From contig CAIYID010000031.1 in assembly GCA_903926205.1 (NCBI GenBank), positions 1 through 64,000 of the forward strand: 64,000 bases of DNA. Reading direction: 5' to 3'. The number at the start of each line of letters is the position of its first letter. Positions within the stretch are counted from its first letter, which is position 1. Shown piece by piece: positions 35,114 through 44,307 of the stretch. The notes under the pieces are model-generated. The model searched no databases. It saw only the letters and a list, made by a program, of their open reading frames with translations, and was not told where the DNA came from. This DNA is from an uncultured Bdellovibrionales bacterium. Lineage in GTDB: Bacteria > Bdellovibrionota > Bdellovibrionia > Bdellovibrionales > Bdellovibrionaceae. The position numbers and the translations under genes are program-made.

Positions 35114-35579
35114 TTTCTTTTCCAGTCCTTATTTTAAAACTTTTCTATCAATGTGCTTAGTTTATAACATGACTCTAATTTTCAAAAACTTTATGATTTT
35201 TGAAAGGCAATTCCCGGACAAAGATCTAAATAATTTTGCGAATATTTATATTCCTTCAGATATCCTTAATTCATATTCGAGTTTAAAATTTAGAAACTGG
35301 CTTCTTTTCGTGGTGATAGCTTTTTTTGTTCAAAACATATCGCCGAGGCTATCTGTCCTCATAAGTCGCGAAGGTACACAAATTTCATTTGAAACTTATT
35401 GCTGCGACTTTAACTTTGGTTTGCGTACAAACAAAAAGTAAAGTCGAGTCAGTGAGTGGCGGTAATTCACAAGATGCCTTCTCGACTTATGAAAACTCAT
35501 CATTATTCACGGGCGTTGCCACTAAGAATGGCAATCATCGCCAGGAATGGGGCCAGTTTATATTATAAAATTGGAACAA
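35114..35579. other. poorly coding stretch with a possible remnant or short gene
   Basis: This 466-bp region is AT-rich. A plus-strand frame at 35151-35441 (96 aa) is open but has no ribosome binding site or natural composition, and I reject it as a gene. A different frame at 35389-35568 reads like a short secreted protein and is listed separately. The region may be decayed coding sequence. Confidence 0.35.
35389..35568 (+). CDS. possible short secreted peptide or gene remnant
   Basis: Read from TTG at 35389, this 59-residue frame has a hydrophobic start (KLIAATLTLVCVQT) like a lipoprotein or secretion signal, then a polar part SGGNSQDAFSTYENSS and a TAA at 35566. There is no good ribosome binding site, only AAGG about 15 bases upstream. 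It could be the head of a larger gene truncated by decay. Low confidence. Confidence 0.25.
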   Translation: MKLIAATLTLVCVQTKSKVESVSGGNSQDAFSTYENSSLFTGVATKNGNHRQEWGQFIL

Positions 35580-36056
35580 CTACTGTTTAAGCGAATCGGG
35601 ACTGATTGGATCGAGAGAGCTTGAAAAATCATTAAATTTGTAAATATGAATTCTTGGCACTAAATTTTCGTCAAAACTGGGTGCAATAATTTCCAATGCC
35701 TTGTCGTTGTCGATATCCAAAAGAAGAAGATTTGTGGCACTGCCTTTGTAATTAAATAAACCATCTCTTCGCTCGGGCAAGATTGCTCTACCTTTAAAAA
35801 AGGTTTTTCCTGAGGCCACATCATTTTCATAAACTTCAATATTAATATTATCTTGGTTTTTTACTTTCAAAACGGTGAAAGCTCGGCCCGTTCCTAAGAG
35901 GTCACCCATTGCTTTGGCGAGGATTTCTCTTTTGTTGGGAATGAGATAATCGCGAAGTGTTGTGCGCCAAGCGTCGTTCAAATTTATGGCGGCAAGGCCG
36001 ATCGAAATCGACATCAATGTTGAAAATAATATCCAAAAACGCCATGATGCAGACAT
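35580..36056 (-). CDS. membrane-anchored protein with FG-GAP-like repeat
   Basis: Protein of 158 aa. One N-terminal membrane helix lies at 7-25, then a soluble extracytoplasmic domain. The segment LLLLDIDNDKALEIIAPSFD (about 108-127) resembles the calcium-binding D-x-D-x-D loop of FG-GAP/VCBS repeats. The rest is beta-rich. Function unknown. It is divergent from the nitroreductase gene with 35 bp between the start codons, so their promoters must overlap. Confidence 0.65.
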   Translation of the reverse strand: MSASWRFWILFSTLMSISIGLAAINLNDAWRTTLRDYLIPNKREILAKAMGDLLGTGRAFTVLKVKNQDNINIEVYENDVASGKTFFKGRAILPERRDGLFNYKGSATNLLLLDIDNDKALEIIAPSFDENLVPRIHIYKFNDFSSSLDPISPDSLKQ

Positions 36057-36091
36057 GGTCTAATTCTATAGACTTTGCCTAGGAGAATTCA

Positions 36092-36682
36092 ATGATTAGT
36101 ATTGATGAGAGAGAAAAGTTTTATAAGCTCATTGAGTCAAGAACGTCGATTCGCAAATTCAAGCCCGAGATGCCACCCAAGGATACTTTGCAAAGAATAT
36201 TGAGTGCCGGAATGCATGCACCTAGCGGAAAAAATCGGCAAAATTGGAGATTTTTTGTCGTCACTGGAAAAAAAAGGGATGAATATTTAAAATATTCACA
36301 GAAATCTTGGTTAGGAATTAAAGGGGTTTTACAAACACGACTCAAGCCTTCGCTCTATCAATTCACAGAAAGATTTTTTTTTACTTTAGGTGACGCGCCA
36401 GTAATTATTTTTTGCTACTCAGAAAATTCACCCGAAGAAAAAGACTTAACCAGTATTGGTAGCGTTTATATGGCGGCACAAAATATTAATTTGGCCTGTC
36501 AAGCAGAGGGACTGGGCTGCTGCACGATGGGCGCTCCTCTAGAAATTAAAGACGAGATAAACGAGTTTTTGGGCATTACTCAAAAACTCGAACTTCTTTG
36601 CGCCATTGTGCTAGGCTATCCAGATCACGAACCACCTAAGCCGCCGAGACAAACTGAAGGACGAGTCACTTGGTTGGAATAA
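36092..36682 (+). CDS. nitroreductase-family FMN oxidoreductase
   Basis: Protein of 196 aa. It has the family start SRTSIRKF (about 16-23, FMN phosphate contacts), HAPSGKNRQNWRFFVV (about 48-63) and the C-terminal AAQNINLACQAEGLGCCTMG with IVLGYPDHEPPKPPRQ. Such enzymes form FMN-binding dimers that reduce quinones, nitroaromatics or flavins with NAD(P)H. The real substrate cannot be told. CTAGGAGAA precedes the ATG. Stands alone. Confidence 0.88.
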   Translation: MISIDEREKFYKLIESRTSIRKFKPEMPPKDTLQRILSAGMHAPSGKNRQNWRFFVVTGKKRDEYLKYSQKSWLGIKGVLQTRLKPSLYQFTERFFFTLGDAPVIIFCYSENSPEEKDLTSIGSVYMAAQNINLACQAEGLGCCTMGAPLEIKDEINEFLGITQKLELLCAIVLGYPDHEPPKPPRQTEGRVTWLE

Positions 36683-36786
36683 GACCCTAATTCTGCGAAA
36701 GTTTTCTAATTTTTAAACAAGACGTAAGTAGTGAAAGCAACGCACGCGGTACTTCAGGATCGCGCCCTATGCTAGGATTTTAGCCA

Positions 36787-37740
36787 ATGAAAACAATATC
36801 TATCATAATAATTTCTACCATCGTAAGTGTCCTTTGTTTCGCGCAGACCACCACTCAAAAACCGAATCTGAAAGCCACTGGGAATACGACGACTGCTACG
36901 AATTCAAAAACGTCAAAAAAGGCAGAGAAAAAATTTGAACCTCTGCCTTTACCGACTCCAGCTCCGACGCCGATTCCTCCGCCAGAAAGTCCATGGACAC
37001 GTGAACTTGTGTTATCTGGAGATTTTTTTCAAAATTCAGCAACGAGCACACAATGGGATGACCTTAAATTAGGCTATAACTTTTCAGAACAAGTATCCAT
37101 GCTTTTGGAATGGGGATACAGTGGTTTATTACAGCCAAAAAATTCCTCTGACGCCCAAATATGGGATCCTGAAATTTCTTTAGGTTTTGATATTCCTTTA
37201 TCCCCGAAGCAAAATAAATCTCAGTGGAATTTTCAGGCAGGAACCTCTCTGGTGCTTCCTGCTTCGCCGGATTCTGTAAAGAACAGTTTGATAGCAGGCT
37301 TTAGCGTAAATCTGGGCTTTCAGTGGAAGAGAGGCCCTTGGACTGTCATTAACTCTAATAATGCTTACGTCTATTCCTTTCAATACCAGCCGACGACTTT
37401 TCCTGACAACCCCATCTCTGACTCTGTGAGCGCACCTGTACCCATACAGCCGAGTAATAGCCTGACCTATGTGTCAACGTCACAATTATTTCGCGTTGCC
37501 TACGCCTTCACTCCCAAAATTTCTGGCAAGATAGACACTTGGTACAATATGGATTTTAATGGCAATGTTTTACCGAATGAACTTGTGAAGCTAAGTTCTA
37601 CCGTAGGATATGCCGTTACGCCGGGATTTAGTGTTTTTACAGGGCTCGCTACCTCTACGCGAGTCGACCAAAATGTAACACCCGGTTTGCTCAGTTATGA
37701 TTCAACCGCATTTAGACTTGGCGTCGATATTAAGTTTTAG
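36787..37740 (+). CDS. putative outer-membrane beta-barrel protein with Pro-rich neck
   Basis: Protein of 317 aa. It has a signal peptide (1-19, CFA-QT), a Thr/Lys-rich then Pro-rich linker (PLPLPTPAPTPIPPPESP, about 57-74), then about 240 residues of alternating hydrophobic strands (LKLGYNFSEQVSMLLEWGYSG, SLGFDIPLS, FRLGVDIKF). The chain ends in phenylalanine, the usual outer-membrane insertion signal. The Pro-rich neck suggests the N-terminus reaches through periplasm or wall. No specific porin family recognised. Confidence 0.75.
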   Translation: MKTISIIIISTIVSVLCFAQTTTQKPNLKATGNTTTATNSKTSKKAEKKFEPLPLPTPAPTPIPPPESPWTRELVLSGDFFQNSATSTQWDDLKLGYNFSEQVSMLLEWGYSGLLQPKNSSDAQIWDPEISLGFDIPLSPKQNKSQWNFQAGTSLVLPASPDSVKNSLIAGFSVNLGFQWKRGPWTVINSNNAYVYSFQYQPTTFPDNPISDSVSAPVPIQPSNSLTYVSTSQLFRVAYAFTPKISGKIDTWYNMDFNGNVLPNELVKLSSTVGYAVTPGFSVFTGLATSTRVDQNVTPGLLSYDSTAFRLGVDIKF

Positions 37741-37796
37741 TCGAGTTTGATTAAAATACTTTTCTTAACGCCAGGACTAGCGAAAATTCTTGTTCA

Positions 37797-38891
37797 TTAA
37801 TTCTTCGTCGTCTTATCCGTTTTCTTACTGAGATCTCTCCAGCTTTTTCCCTGACGAGCTTTTGCATCTAATTGGAATTTTTGCACCGCTTGAAGATGGT
37901 TTTTATAATCTTCAGAAAACTGATGAGTGCCATCATTGTGACTCACAAAATACAAATAGCTCGAGGTCACAGGCTTCACGGCCGCCAGCAACGCCTCTTT
38001 TCCCGGATTAGCAATTGGACCTGGTGGCAATCCTTTAATCACATAAGTATTATAACTCGTTGGGCGAGCGATATCCGCCTTGGTAATATTAATTTCAAGC
38101 TTTCCACTCTCCATTGCTTTTCCATAAATGATCGTCGGGTCAGTTTGTAACAACATGCCTTTGCGAAGACGATTATGAAATACAGAAGAAATCAGCGGAC
38201 GCTCGTTAGGTGCGCCAGTCTCTTTTTCAATGATGCTCGCCAAAGTCACCACCTTATGACGACTCCAATTTGGTAAACTTGACTCAGTTTGCAATTTTGA
38301 TTGCGCAGCCACCTCTGCATAAACAATTTTAAAACGATTCACCATTTGAGCTAAAATTGTTTTATAGTCTGTGTATTTTGTGAAGCTGTAGGTCTCAGGA
38401 AAAAGATAACCCTCAAGCGAAGACTGTTCCTCGCCCAAAGTTTCTTTCACAAAAGTGGGATCCTGAATTGTGCTAAGAACTTCTTTGGCGCTCGCCAAAC
38501 CCCCTTGATCGAAAATTTCCGCAATCTCAAAAATACTTAAACCCTCTGAAATCGTGAGGCTTCGTTCAATACTTTTTCCAGAGAGAATTTGGGCTAAAAC
38601 TTCATTGGGCTTCATGTTTTTATTGAGGAGATATTCCCCAACTTTCATCTTATTGGCGCCGCCACGAAATTTCGCGAGGAGTACAAAAAAATCTGCGTTT
38701 TTAATCAAACCATTTTTTTCAAGATCCTTGGCAACCGCACGAAAACTCAATCCCGGAGCTACTTCATAGACAACTTCCTCCGAAGTTTGGCTCATGGATT
38801 GTCCGATAAAATGGCTCCAAGCAAACCAGAGGGCAGCGCCTCCGATAAGAAAAATAATCAAAGCAAATGCAGGGATTAGTTTTTTGAGCAT
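37797..38891 (-). CDS. mltG: endolytic murein transglycosylase MltG
   Basis: YceG-like lytic transglycosylase of 364 aa that cuts nascent glycan strands at the inner membrane. A membrane anchor lies at about 7-28, followed by a LysM-like region and the catalytic domain with EGYLFPETYSF (about 158-168), TLASIIEKETG (about 216-226, catalytic Glu), RLRKGMLLQTDPTIIYG and SYNTYVIKGLPPGPIANPG. It is the last gene of the minus-strand arginine-catabolism operon, starting 1 base after astD stops. Co-expression of a wall enzyme with amino-acid catabolism is unusual. Confidence 0.93.
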   Translation of the reverse strand: MLKKLIPAFALIIFLIGGAALWFAWSHFIGQSMSQTSEEVVYEVAPGLSFRAVAKDLEKNGLIKNADFFVLLAKFRGGANKMKVGEYLLNKNMKPNEVLAQILSGKSIERSLTISEGLSIFEIAEIFDQGGLASAKEVLSTIQDPTFVKETLGEEQSSLEGYLFPETYSFTKYTDYKTILAQMVNRFKIVYAEVAAQSKLQTESSLPNWSRHKVVTLASIIEKETGAPNERPLISSVFHNRLRKGMLLQTDPTIIYGKAMESGKLEINITKADIARPTSYNTYVIKGLPPGPIANPGKEALLAAVKPVTSSYLYFVSHNDGTHQFSEDYKNHLQAVQKFQLDAKARQGKSWRDLSKKTDKTTKN

Positions 38892-40424
38892 TTATTTCCC
38901 TTGCTCCAAGACAACGCCAGGAACCATTTTTGTCGCATCAAAGGGCGTATGATCTTCAAGGCTTGCCACAGGAACTGTACAGTACTGAATCGCAAAATGA
39001 GCGGAAGGACGATCGTTACCGGATTTTCCCATGCCTCCAAACGGAAGTTTGGAGCTCGCTCCATTGGTGGTTCGATTCCAGTTGAGCAATCCTACCCGTG
39101 ACTCCAGAAGAGCCTTTTTATAAAGACTTTCATTTTTTGAAAAGAGCGCCATGACTAAGCCATAGCCGGTGGAGTTCACAATATTTAAGGTCTGATCAAA
39201 ATCACTCGAACGATAAATCGCGACATTAGGACCAAAAATTTCGCTTTTTTGATAAACAGAATTTGGTTCGAATTTTTTTACTAAATGAATACTCGGAGTA
39301 ACGTAGTGCCCTTTGTGCTTCAAATCCAAGGATTTTCCGCGCATCAAACTTTCACAATTCTCGCGATTGGCGATTTCCTGAAAGCGTAAATATTTCTCAA
39401 CAGCGGCGCCATTAATCAAAGGCCCCATAAATGGATTTTCCGAGTAATGACCAATGCTCAGTTTTTTTGCTGCTTGGTAAAATCTTTCCGTGAATTCATC
39501 AGCAATTTTATCATGCACGATGACTCGACTGGTGCAAGAGCATCTTTGACCTGTCGACATAAAGGCGCCGACAAGAGTTTCATAGATCGCCTTTTGCATT
39601 TCTGCATCATCCCACACCACTGTGGCGTTCTTGCCACCCATCTCGAGCGCTAAAATTTTCCAATGGTGATCTAATGTCGATTGCTTTATTTTCTGACCAA
39701 CCTCGTATGAACCTGTGAACAAAATGCCATCCACATGTTCATGAATAGTCAACCTTCGCCCCGTTTCGCCGTCACCTTGAATTAAATTAAAAACGCCTGG
39801 AGGAAATTGAGCTTTTTCCACACACTGAGCATAAACTTGCCCAACATAAGGCGTCTGCTCTGAAGGCTTAAAGACGACCGTATTTCCCGCTAACAGAGCC
39901 GGCACAACATGGCCATTTGGTAAATGAGCCGGAAAATTAAAAGGCCCAATAGCGGCCATCACTCCACGAGGTTTATAACGAATCACGCCATCAACACTCG
40001 GAAGTGCGTTGGAAATTCTTTCTTCTGCAATAAGTTTGGAAGAGAAATTCACCGTAATATCAATTTTATTTGAAAGGGCGCCCGCTTCGGTCGTAGCATC
40101 CCATTTTGACTTGCCCGTATCGCGACAAATGGCATCGATCATCTCTTGTTTATGAGTTTCGAAAACTTCCTTCAGTCGCAATAAATAACTTTTGCGCTCT
40201 TCAAAACTCAAACGAGCCCAAGGTAAATATGCTTTTTTAGCAGACTCAACAGCCTGATCAACATGATCGTGTTTGAAACTCACTGTCAAAACTTCATCAG
40301 ACAAATCTGCAGGAGAAATATCTTTGAATTGCCCGTCAGCTTTTTCAGGTTTTTGCCAATGGCCATTGATGAAATCACCCAAATAAGAAGTCGTTCTTTG
40401 AGTTACCTCTTGTTGCTTATTCAT
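38892..40424 (-). CDS. astD: succinylglutamate-semialdehyde dehydrogenase (AstD-like)
   Basis: NAD-dependent aldehyde dehydrogenase of 510 aa. Motifs are GPFNFPAHLPNGHVVPALLAGNTVVFKPSE (cofactor site, about 159-188), LALEMGGKNATVVW (catalytic Glu), GQRCSCTSR (catalytic Cys, about 292) and EIFGPNVAIYR. The GPFNFPAHLPNGH segment is characteristic of AstD rather than other aldehyde dehydrogenases. It oxidises N-succinylglutamate semialdehyde in the AST route of arginine breakdown. AGGAG precedes the ATG. It lies between astA and mltG. Confidence 0.9.
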   Translation of the reverse strand: MNKQQEVTQRTTSYLGDFINGHWQKPEKADGQFKDISPADLSDEVLTVSFKHDHVDQAVESAKKAYLPWARLSFEERKSYLLRLKEVFETHKQEMIDAICRDTGKSKWDATTEAGALSNKIDITVNFSSKLIAEERISNALPSVDGVIRYKPRGVMAAIGPFNFPAHLPNGHVVPALLAGNTVVFKPSEQTPYVGQVYAQCVEKAQFPPGVFNLIQGDGETGRRLTIHEHVDGILFTGSYEVGQKIKQSTLDHHWKILALEMGGKNATVVWDDAEMQKAIYETLVGAFMSTGQRCSCTSRVIVHDKIADEFTERFYQAAKKLSIGHYSENPFMGPLINGAAVEKYLRFQEIANRENCESLMRGKSLDLKHKGHYVTPSIHLVKKFEPNSVYQKSEIFGPNVAIYRSSDFDQTLNIVNSTGYGLVMALFSKNESLYKKALLESRVGLLNWNRTTNGASSKLPFGGMGKSGNDRPSAHFAIQYCTVPVASLEDHTPFDATKMVPGVVLEQGK

Positions 40425-40433
40425 AGAATCTCC

Positions 40434-41474
40434 TTAAGTTTGTTCTTTTCCTCGTTTTGCATAATTCCAGGGAGCTAAAAAAATTTCCTGGCCATTTTCC
40501 AAGCAGAGGGCTTGTTTCATTTTTGGTGCCACAGCGATCTCATCGTCGCGCAAATCGTAACTCACCAGTCCTGCAGAAAACTCTTCCTCCGTAGTACCCA
40601 CTAATCCTTGTTCTTTGTAAGACGCTTCTTTAAAGTCCGCGACCTTAAATCGACGTCCTTGTTGAATAACAGAAATGTCTGGAGTATTGGCCCCAAAATG
40701 AGGGCCACCATCGAAAGGATCAACTTCGTCGAGATATTCAAAACCGATGCTTTCCAACAAATGTTGAGCGGGTTTTGTTTGCTCGCCGACTCGACCTAAA
40801 ACAGAGCGAGCTTTTGAGTCTAAGAGACACAAATAAATATCTTCTTGAGGAAAAAGAGAGCCAATAAATTCTTTATGCGTTTGCGACAGCAGATCGGCCT
40901 CTTGATAAGGTAGACCTGTGAATCGACGGCCGAGAGCCTCCCAGAACTCACTTCTGCCCTCATCAGTCAGAGGAGGTGTGAGCTCACATAAAATTCGATT
41001 TTCAAATTTCTCCATGTGCATACCGACATACATAAATCGAGAAAGGCTGATTTGTTTTCCCAATTTTTCAGGACGCCGGCGATAAATTTTATCTACTAAT
41101 AATCCACCAATTTCCGAAGGACCGTCTTCATCTTGCTGAAAACGCAAAACTTGATGAATAAATCCAATGCCCAGATCCTCAGAGTAATGATTTTTCTTTA
41201 GCAATCTAAAGTAATTATGGGGAATCGCTTGAGTGCCATGTTTTGCCATGATGAGAGAACTTCCCACAACAAGTTTTTCTTCTGTGTCTTCAAGTACAAA
41301 CAAATAGACGGCCTCTTGCTTACTCAAGGCCCCTTCAAAAGATTGATTGCTACGGTCGATTTTTTCCGACAGTACCTTTTTCTCCCCAGGGAGATTTAAT
41401 AAATTAAATTGTCGAGCCAAGTCGGTCAGTTGCGATAGATCTTCATGGCGAACAGGTCGCACAATAAAACTCAT
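40434..41474 (-). CDS. astA: arginine N-succinyltransferase (AstA)
   Basis: Protein of 346 aa catalysing the first step of the AST pathway, succinyl-CoA plus arginine. It shows the AstA N-terminus FIVRPVRHEDLSQLTDLARQ, then FNLLNLPGEKKVL, LLVDKIYRRRPEKLGKQISLSRFMYVG (acetyl/succinyl-CoA site) and DPFDGGPHFGAN. ATG at 41474 was preferred (GAGG eight bases upstream and ATGA overlap with the upstream gene) over a TTG two codons earlier. AstA and AstD together make the pathway call firm. Confidence 0.88.
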   Translation of the reverse strand: MSFIVRPVRHEDLSQLTDLARQFNLLNLPGEKKVLSEKIDRSNQSFEGALSKQEAVYLFVLEDTEEKLVVGSSLIMAKHGTQAIPHNYFRLLKKNHYSEDLGIGFIHQVLRFQQDEDGPSEIGGLLVDKIYRRRPEKLGKQISLSRFMYVGMHMEKFENRILCELTPPLTDEGRSEFWEALGRRFTGLPYQEADLLSQTHKEFIGSLFPQEDIYLCLLDSKARSVLGRVGEQTKPAQHLLESIGFEYLDEVDPFDGGPHFGANTPDISVIQQGRRFKVADFKEASYKEQGLVGTTEEEFSAGLVSYDLRDDEIAVAPKMKQALCLENGQEIFLAPWNYAKRGKEQT

Positions 41475-42817
41475 ATACAAAACCTCGTTATTGCTTTCTT
41501 GTAAAATTCAATGGCCGTCTGTAAATCCTTGATAGCCACATGCTCATTGGGCGTATGAATATTCCCTTCGCGAGCGCCAGGTCCAAAACACAAACATTCA
41601 ATATTCACGCGACTCAGCAAGCTCGCTTCATTTGTCGAAGACTGACTAAGTAATTCCGTGGAGAGCCCCAAAGCTTCTAAATCATGCAAGCATCCTTGAG
41701 TAAATTCAGAATTTTTTGCCGTCGAAAAAGGTGTTTTATAATCAGTGACACGAAAATCTGCACCCACCTTTTGGCATTCGGCTTTCAAATCGTTCATTAG
41801 TTTTTGATAAGTCTCTAAACTCACCGAAGGCGTGATTCGGCAATTTCCAGAAATAAAAATATGATTATCCAAAGTTTTAATCATGCCAATATTCAACGTC
41901 GGATGTGAAGGGCTGAATCCTGGATCTTCGTATTGCAAAAATTTTTGCTCCAGATCACAAATGGCGCCGTAAATTGTTGTTAATTTTTTCGACATCGGAT
42001 CTTGTTGTCCAGAAACGGGCTCGATTTCTAAGAAAGCACTTGCAGGGACCGTGTTAAAATTAACCCCACCTTCAACGTCCATGATCGTCAAATCTTCTGG
42101 AAGCTGCGATAAATATTCGAACATTTTTTTGATCGCGCTATCACCTAATTGAGGATTTGAAGAGTGCGAAGGTTTTCCATTGAAAACCTTGCTGTGTGTT
42201 GAAGAGCTTTCACGTAAATTATGTTCTGAGCGAAATTGATTTTCTGCTTCGCTAAATGGAATTCGAATTTCTACCGCGGCCATTCCCTTGCCCGCATTAA
42301 TAATTTGTAAACCCGAGGGCTCCCCGATCAAAGCACGCTTTGCCTTAATTTTGTTTTTGCGAATGATTCTTAAAGTCCCAACCATACCTTGCTCTTCACC
42401 GAAAGTTCCCACAAGAACAGGTAATACTTTCCAAGTTTTTTGATCTTTAAAACTACGTAAGGCTTCAAGCTTACAGAAAAAATCTAATTTCACATCCGCA
42501 GTGCCTAAGCCAAAAATATTTCCTTCGATAATGTGAGCATCAAAGGGATTATGCCCTGTTTTTGTCCATAAACCGTAGGGCCCAGGATCTGTCGTATCCA
42601 AATGTGTTTGAAGCAAAAACTCCTCTTGGCCTGAATTTGCTTGGGGTCGAAATAATAAATTTATTTGAGGCTGGTCGGTCAGAACCTCTGACATTGTTTC
42701 AATATGAAAGCCCGACTGTTGGCCCAGCTCCAAAAAGAACTGCGCCACCTCTTTGTTGCCTTGTGAAGGTGTACTATCCAGAGAAATAATTTTTCTGCAG
42801 GACTCAATAAAATCCAA
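41471..42817 (-). CDS. M20-family metallohydrolase, candidate succinyl-ornithine/glutamate deacylase
   Basis: Zinc hydrolase of 448 aa of the ArgE/DapE/carboxypeptidase group. Metal ligands are visible in LLQTHLDTTDPG (about 68-79), GLGTADVKLDFF (about 103-114), TFGEEQGMVGT (catalytic Glu pair, about 139-149) and the C-terminal GNIHTPNEHV. A dimerisation domain with NGKPSHSSNP lies in the middle. The start is TTG at 42817 with GGGAG inside the end of the previous gene. Its place in an ast operon lacking astE suggests it removes succinyl groups (inference). Confidence 0.82.
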   Translation of the reverse strand: MDFIESCRKIISLDSTPSQGNKEVAQFFLELGQQSGFHIETMSEVLTDQPQINLLFRPQANSGQEEFLLQTHLDTTDPGPYGLWTKTGHNPFDAHIIEGNIFGLGTADVKLDFFCKLEALRSFKDQKTWKVLPVLVGTFGEEQGMVGTLRIIRKNKIKAKRALIGEPSGLQIINAGKGMAAVEIRIPFSEAENQFRSEHNLRESSSTHSKVFNGKPSHSSNPQLGDSAIKKMFEYLSQLPEDLTIMDVEGGVNFNTVPASAFLEIEPVSGQQDPMSKKLTTIYGAICDLEQKFLQYEDPGFSPSHPTLNIGMIKTLDNHIFISGNCRITPSVSLETYQKLMNDLKAECQKVGADFRVTDYKTPFSTAKNSEFTQGCLHDLEALGLSTELLSQSSTNEASLLSRVNIECLCFGPGAREGNIHTPNEHVAIKDLQTAIEFYKKAITRFCI

Positions 42818-44197
42818 TTATACTCCCTCGAGAATTGCATTTTCGAGAAGGCTTTTTGCGACTTGAATATCAGAGTCCTTAATGATCGCAGGAATTAAAA
42901 ATCTCACGCGAACGGGGTCTTTTCCGCAACTAAAGGCAATCAAACCTTTATCGAAAAGTTTTTTTAGCAAAACATCCACTTGCTCTTTTTTTCCGTCAAA
43001 GGGAGTTACTGCTACCATTAAACCCAAGCCCCCTGCGTCCTGTAATTTTCCTTTGCAAGTTGTTTCATTGAGCTCATTCAACATTCCGATAAATTTGTGA
43101 TGAATGTCCATGATGCGACCATTTTTACCCAAATAGCCTTCTTTTGTCAGAATCTCCAAAGTTTCAATTCCAACAGAAAGCGCTGCTGAGGTGCCCGAAA
43201 AAGTTCCCGCGATCAAACCTGGCTTTGGATTAAATTCTTCTGTGTACAACGTGCAGCCAACTTGTGCAGTTTTTGCTACCGTGCACACATCGATGTAATT
43301 TCCGATATCAAGCGTTTCAAAAGCAAATAATTCTCCGGTGCGGGTGAAGGTTTGAACTTCGTCCGCCCAAACTGGAATTTGTTTTTCTTTACAAAATTCA
43401 AGCAACGGCAAAAAGAATTCTCGCGGAGCTGCCTGATAACCGCCTTCGCCCAACATAGGTTCAAAGACGAAACAACTAATATTTCCCTCATGTTTTGCGA
43501 CGTGCTCTTTCATTTGAGTGAGAGTTTTTTCAATACTTTGAGGATCTCTTTTATCATAAAAAGGCAATCGCAACATTTCATGATATTCAGGAAGACCTTG
43601 CTTATAAGCAGGATTATCTGTGAGCTCTGCCATCATGGTTGATCGACCGGCAAAAGCATTTTTAAAACTTAAAACCATTCGCGCAGGAGTTTTTTTCTGT
43701 CGACAAATCTTTAGAGCACTTTCGTTCGCCATCGTACCACAAGTGGCAAGCCAACCGTATTTAAGCCGAGAGCGCTTTCCTGCTAGACCAACTATTTTTT
43801 CCAAAAAGCGGCTGTATTCACGATTTGGTTGAAGGTTTCCTTGGTTCACAACATCCACCAGAGCACCACGAATCGCGGCCGCCATAATTTTTGGATGTGA
43901 GTGACCCATCAAGTGAATTCCAATTCCATTAATCAAATCGAGCTTTACACTTCCATCCTCCAACTCAACATAAGCTCCATGACCAGCCCCTGAACCCACA
44001 TAATTGAAATGCAAAGGGCGACCACGAATTTTTCCAGCTTGTTCAATTTCGCGCTTTCCACTTTCAGCATGCTCCGGGTGAATCGGTTTTATCCCTGTGA
44101 GTTGCGCGTTTAATTTTTGTACCGAACCAACAAGATCAGAAATTGTTTTTTGAATTTCTGTTGATTCTTGAATTTGATGACCGATCAGTTGAGACAT
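42818..44197 (-). CDS. class III aminotransferase, AstC-like
   Basis: PLP enzyme of 459 aa. Class III features are DLINGIGIHLMGHSHPKI (about 87-104), TCGTMANESALKICRQ (about 153-168), FEPMLGEGGYQA, WADEVQTFTRTGELFAFE (PLP-anchoring Asp) and TVAKTAQVG (Schiff-base lysine). In this operon it would act on succinylornithine as AstC does, giving the semialdehyde used by AstD. The start at 44197 has AGGA upstream; a TTG 78 bases earlier is rejected. First gene of the operon, divergent from the TPR-SH3 gene. Confidence 0.85.
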   Translation of the reverse strand: MSQLIGHQIQESTEIQKTISDLVGSVQKLNAQLTGIKPIHPEHAESGKREIEQAGKIRGRPLHFNYVGSGAGHGAYVELEDGSVKLDLINGIGIHLMGHSHPKIMAAAIRGALVDVVNQGNLQPNREYSRFLEKIVGLAGKRSRLKYGWLATCGTMANESALKICRQKKTPARMVLSFKNAFAGRSTMMAELTDNPAYKQGLPEYHEMLRLPFYDKRDPQSIEKTLTQMKEHVAKHEGNISCFVFEPMLGEGGYQAAPREFFLPLLEFCKEKQIPVWADEVQTFTRTGELFAFETLDIGNYIDVCTVAKTAQVGCTLYTEEFNPKPGLIAGTFSGTSAALSVGIETLEILTKEGYLGKNGRIMDIHHKFIGMLNELNETTCKGKLQDAGGLGLMVAVTPFDGKKEQVDVLLKKLFDKGLIAFSCGKDPVRVRFLIPAIIKDSDIQVAKSLLENAILEGV

Positions 44198-44307
44198 ATT
44201 TGATTCCTTCCAGCGCCAAAGGCAGGCCGTTTTAAGTCGAGTTTTGAGTCTAACGAGTGCCATCCATGATGACAAGGAAAGCGCTTTAGCATTAGACTCA
44301 ATCAGAC

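Noticed and set aside
35151-35441. 96-aa plus-strand ORF
   Set aside because: No ribosome binding site, odd composition and no recognisable signal or domain.
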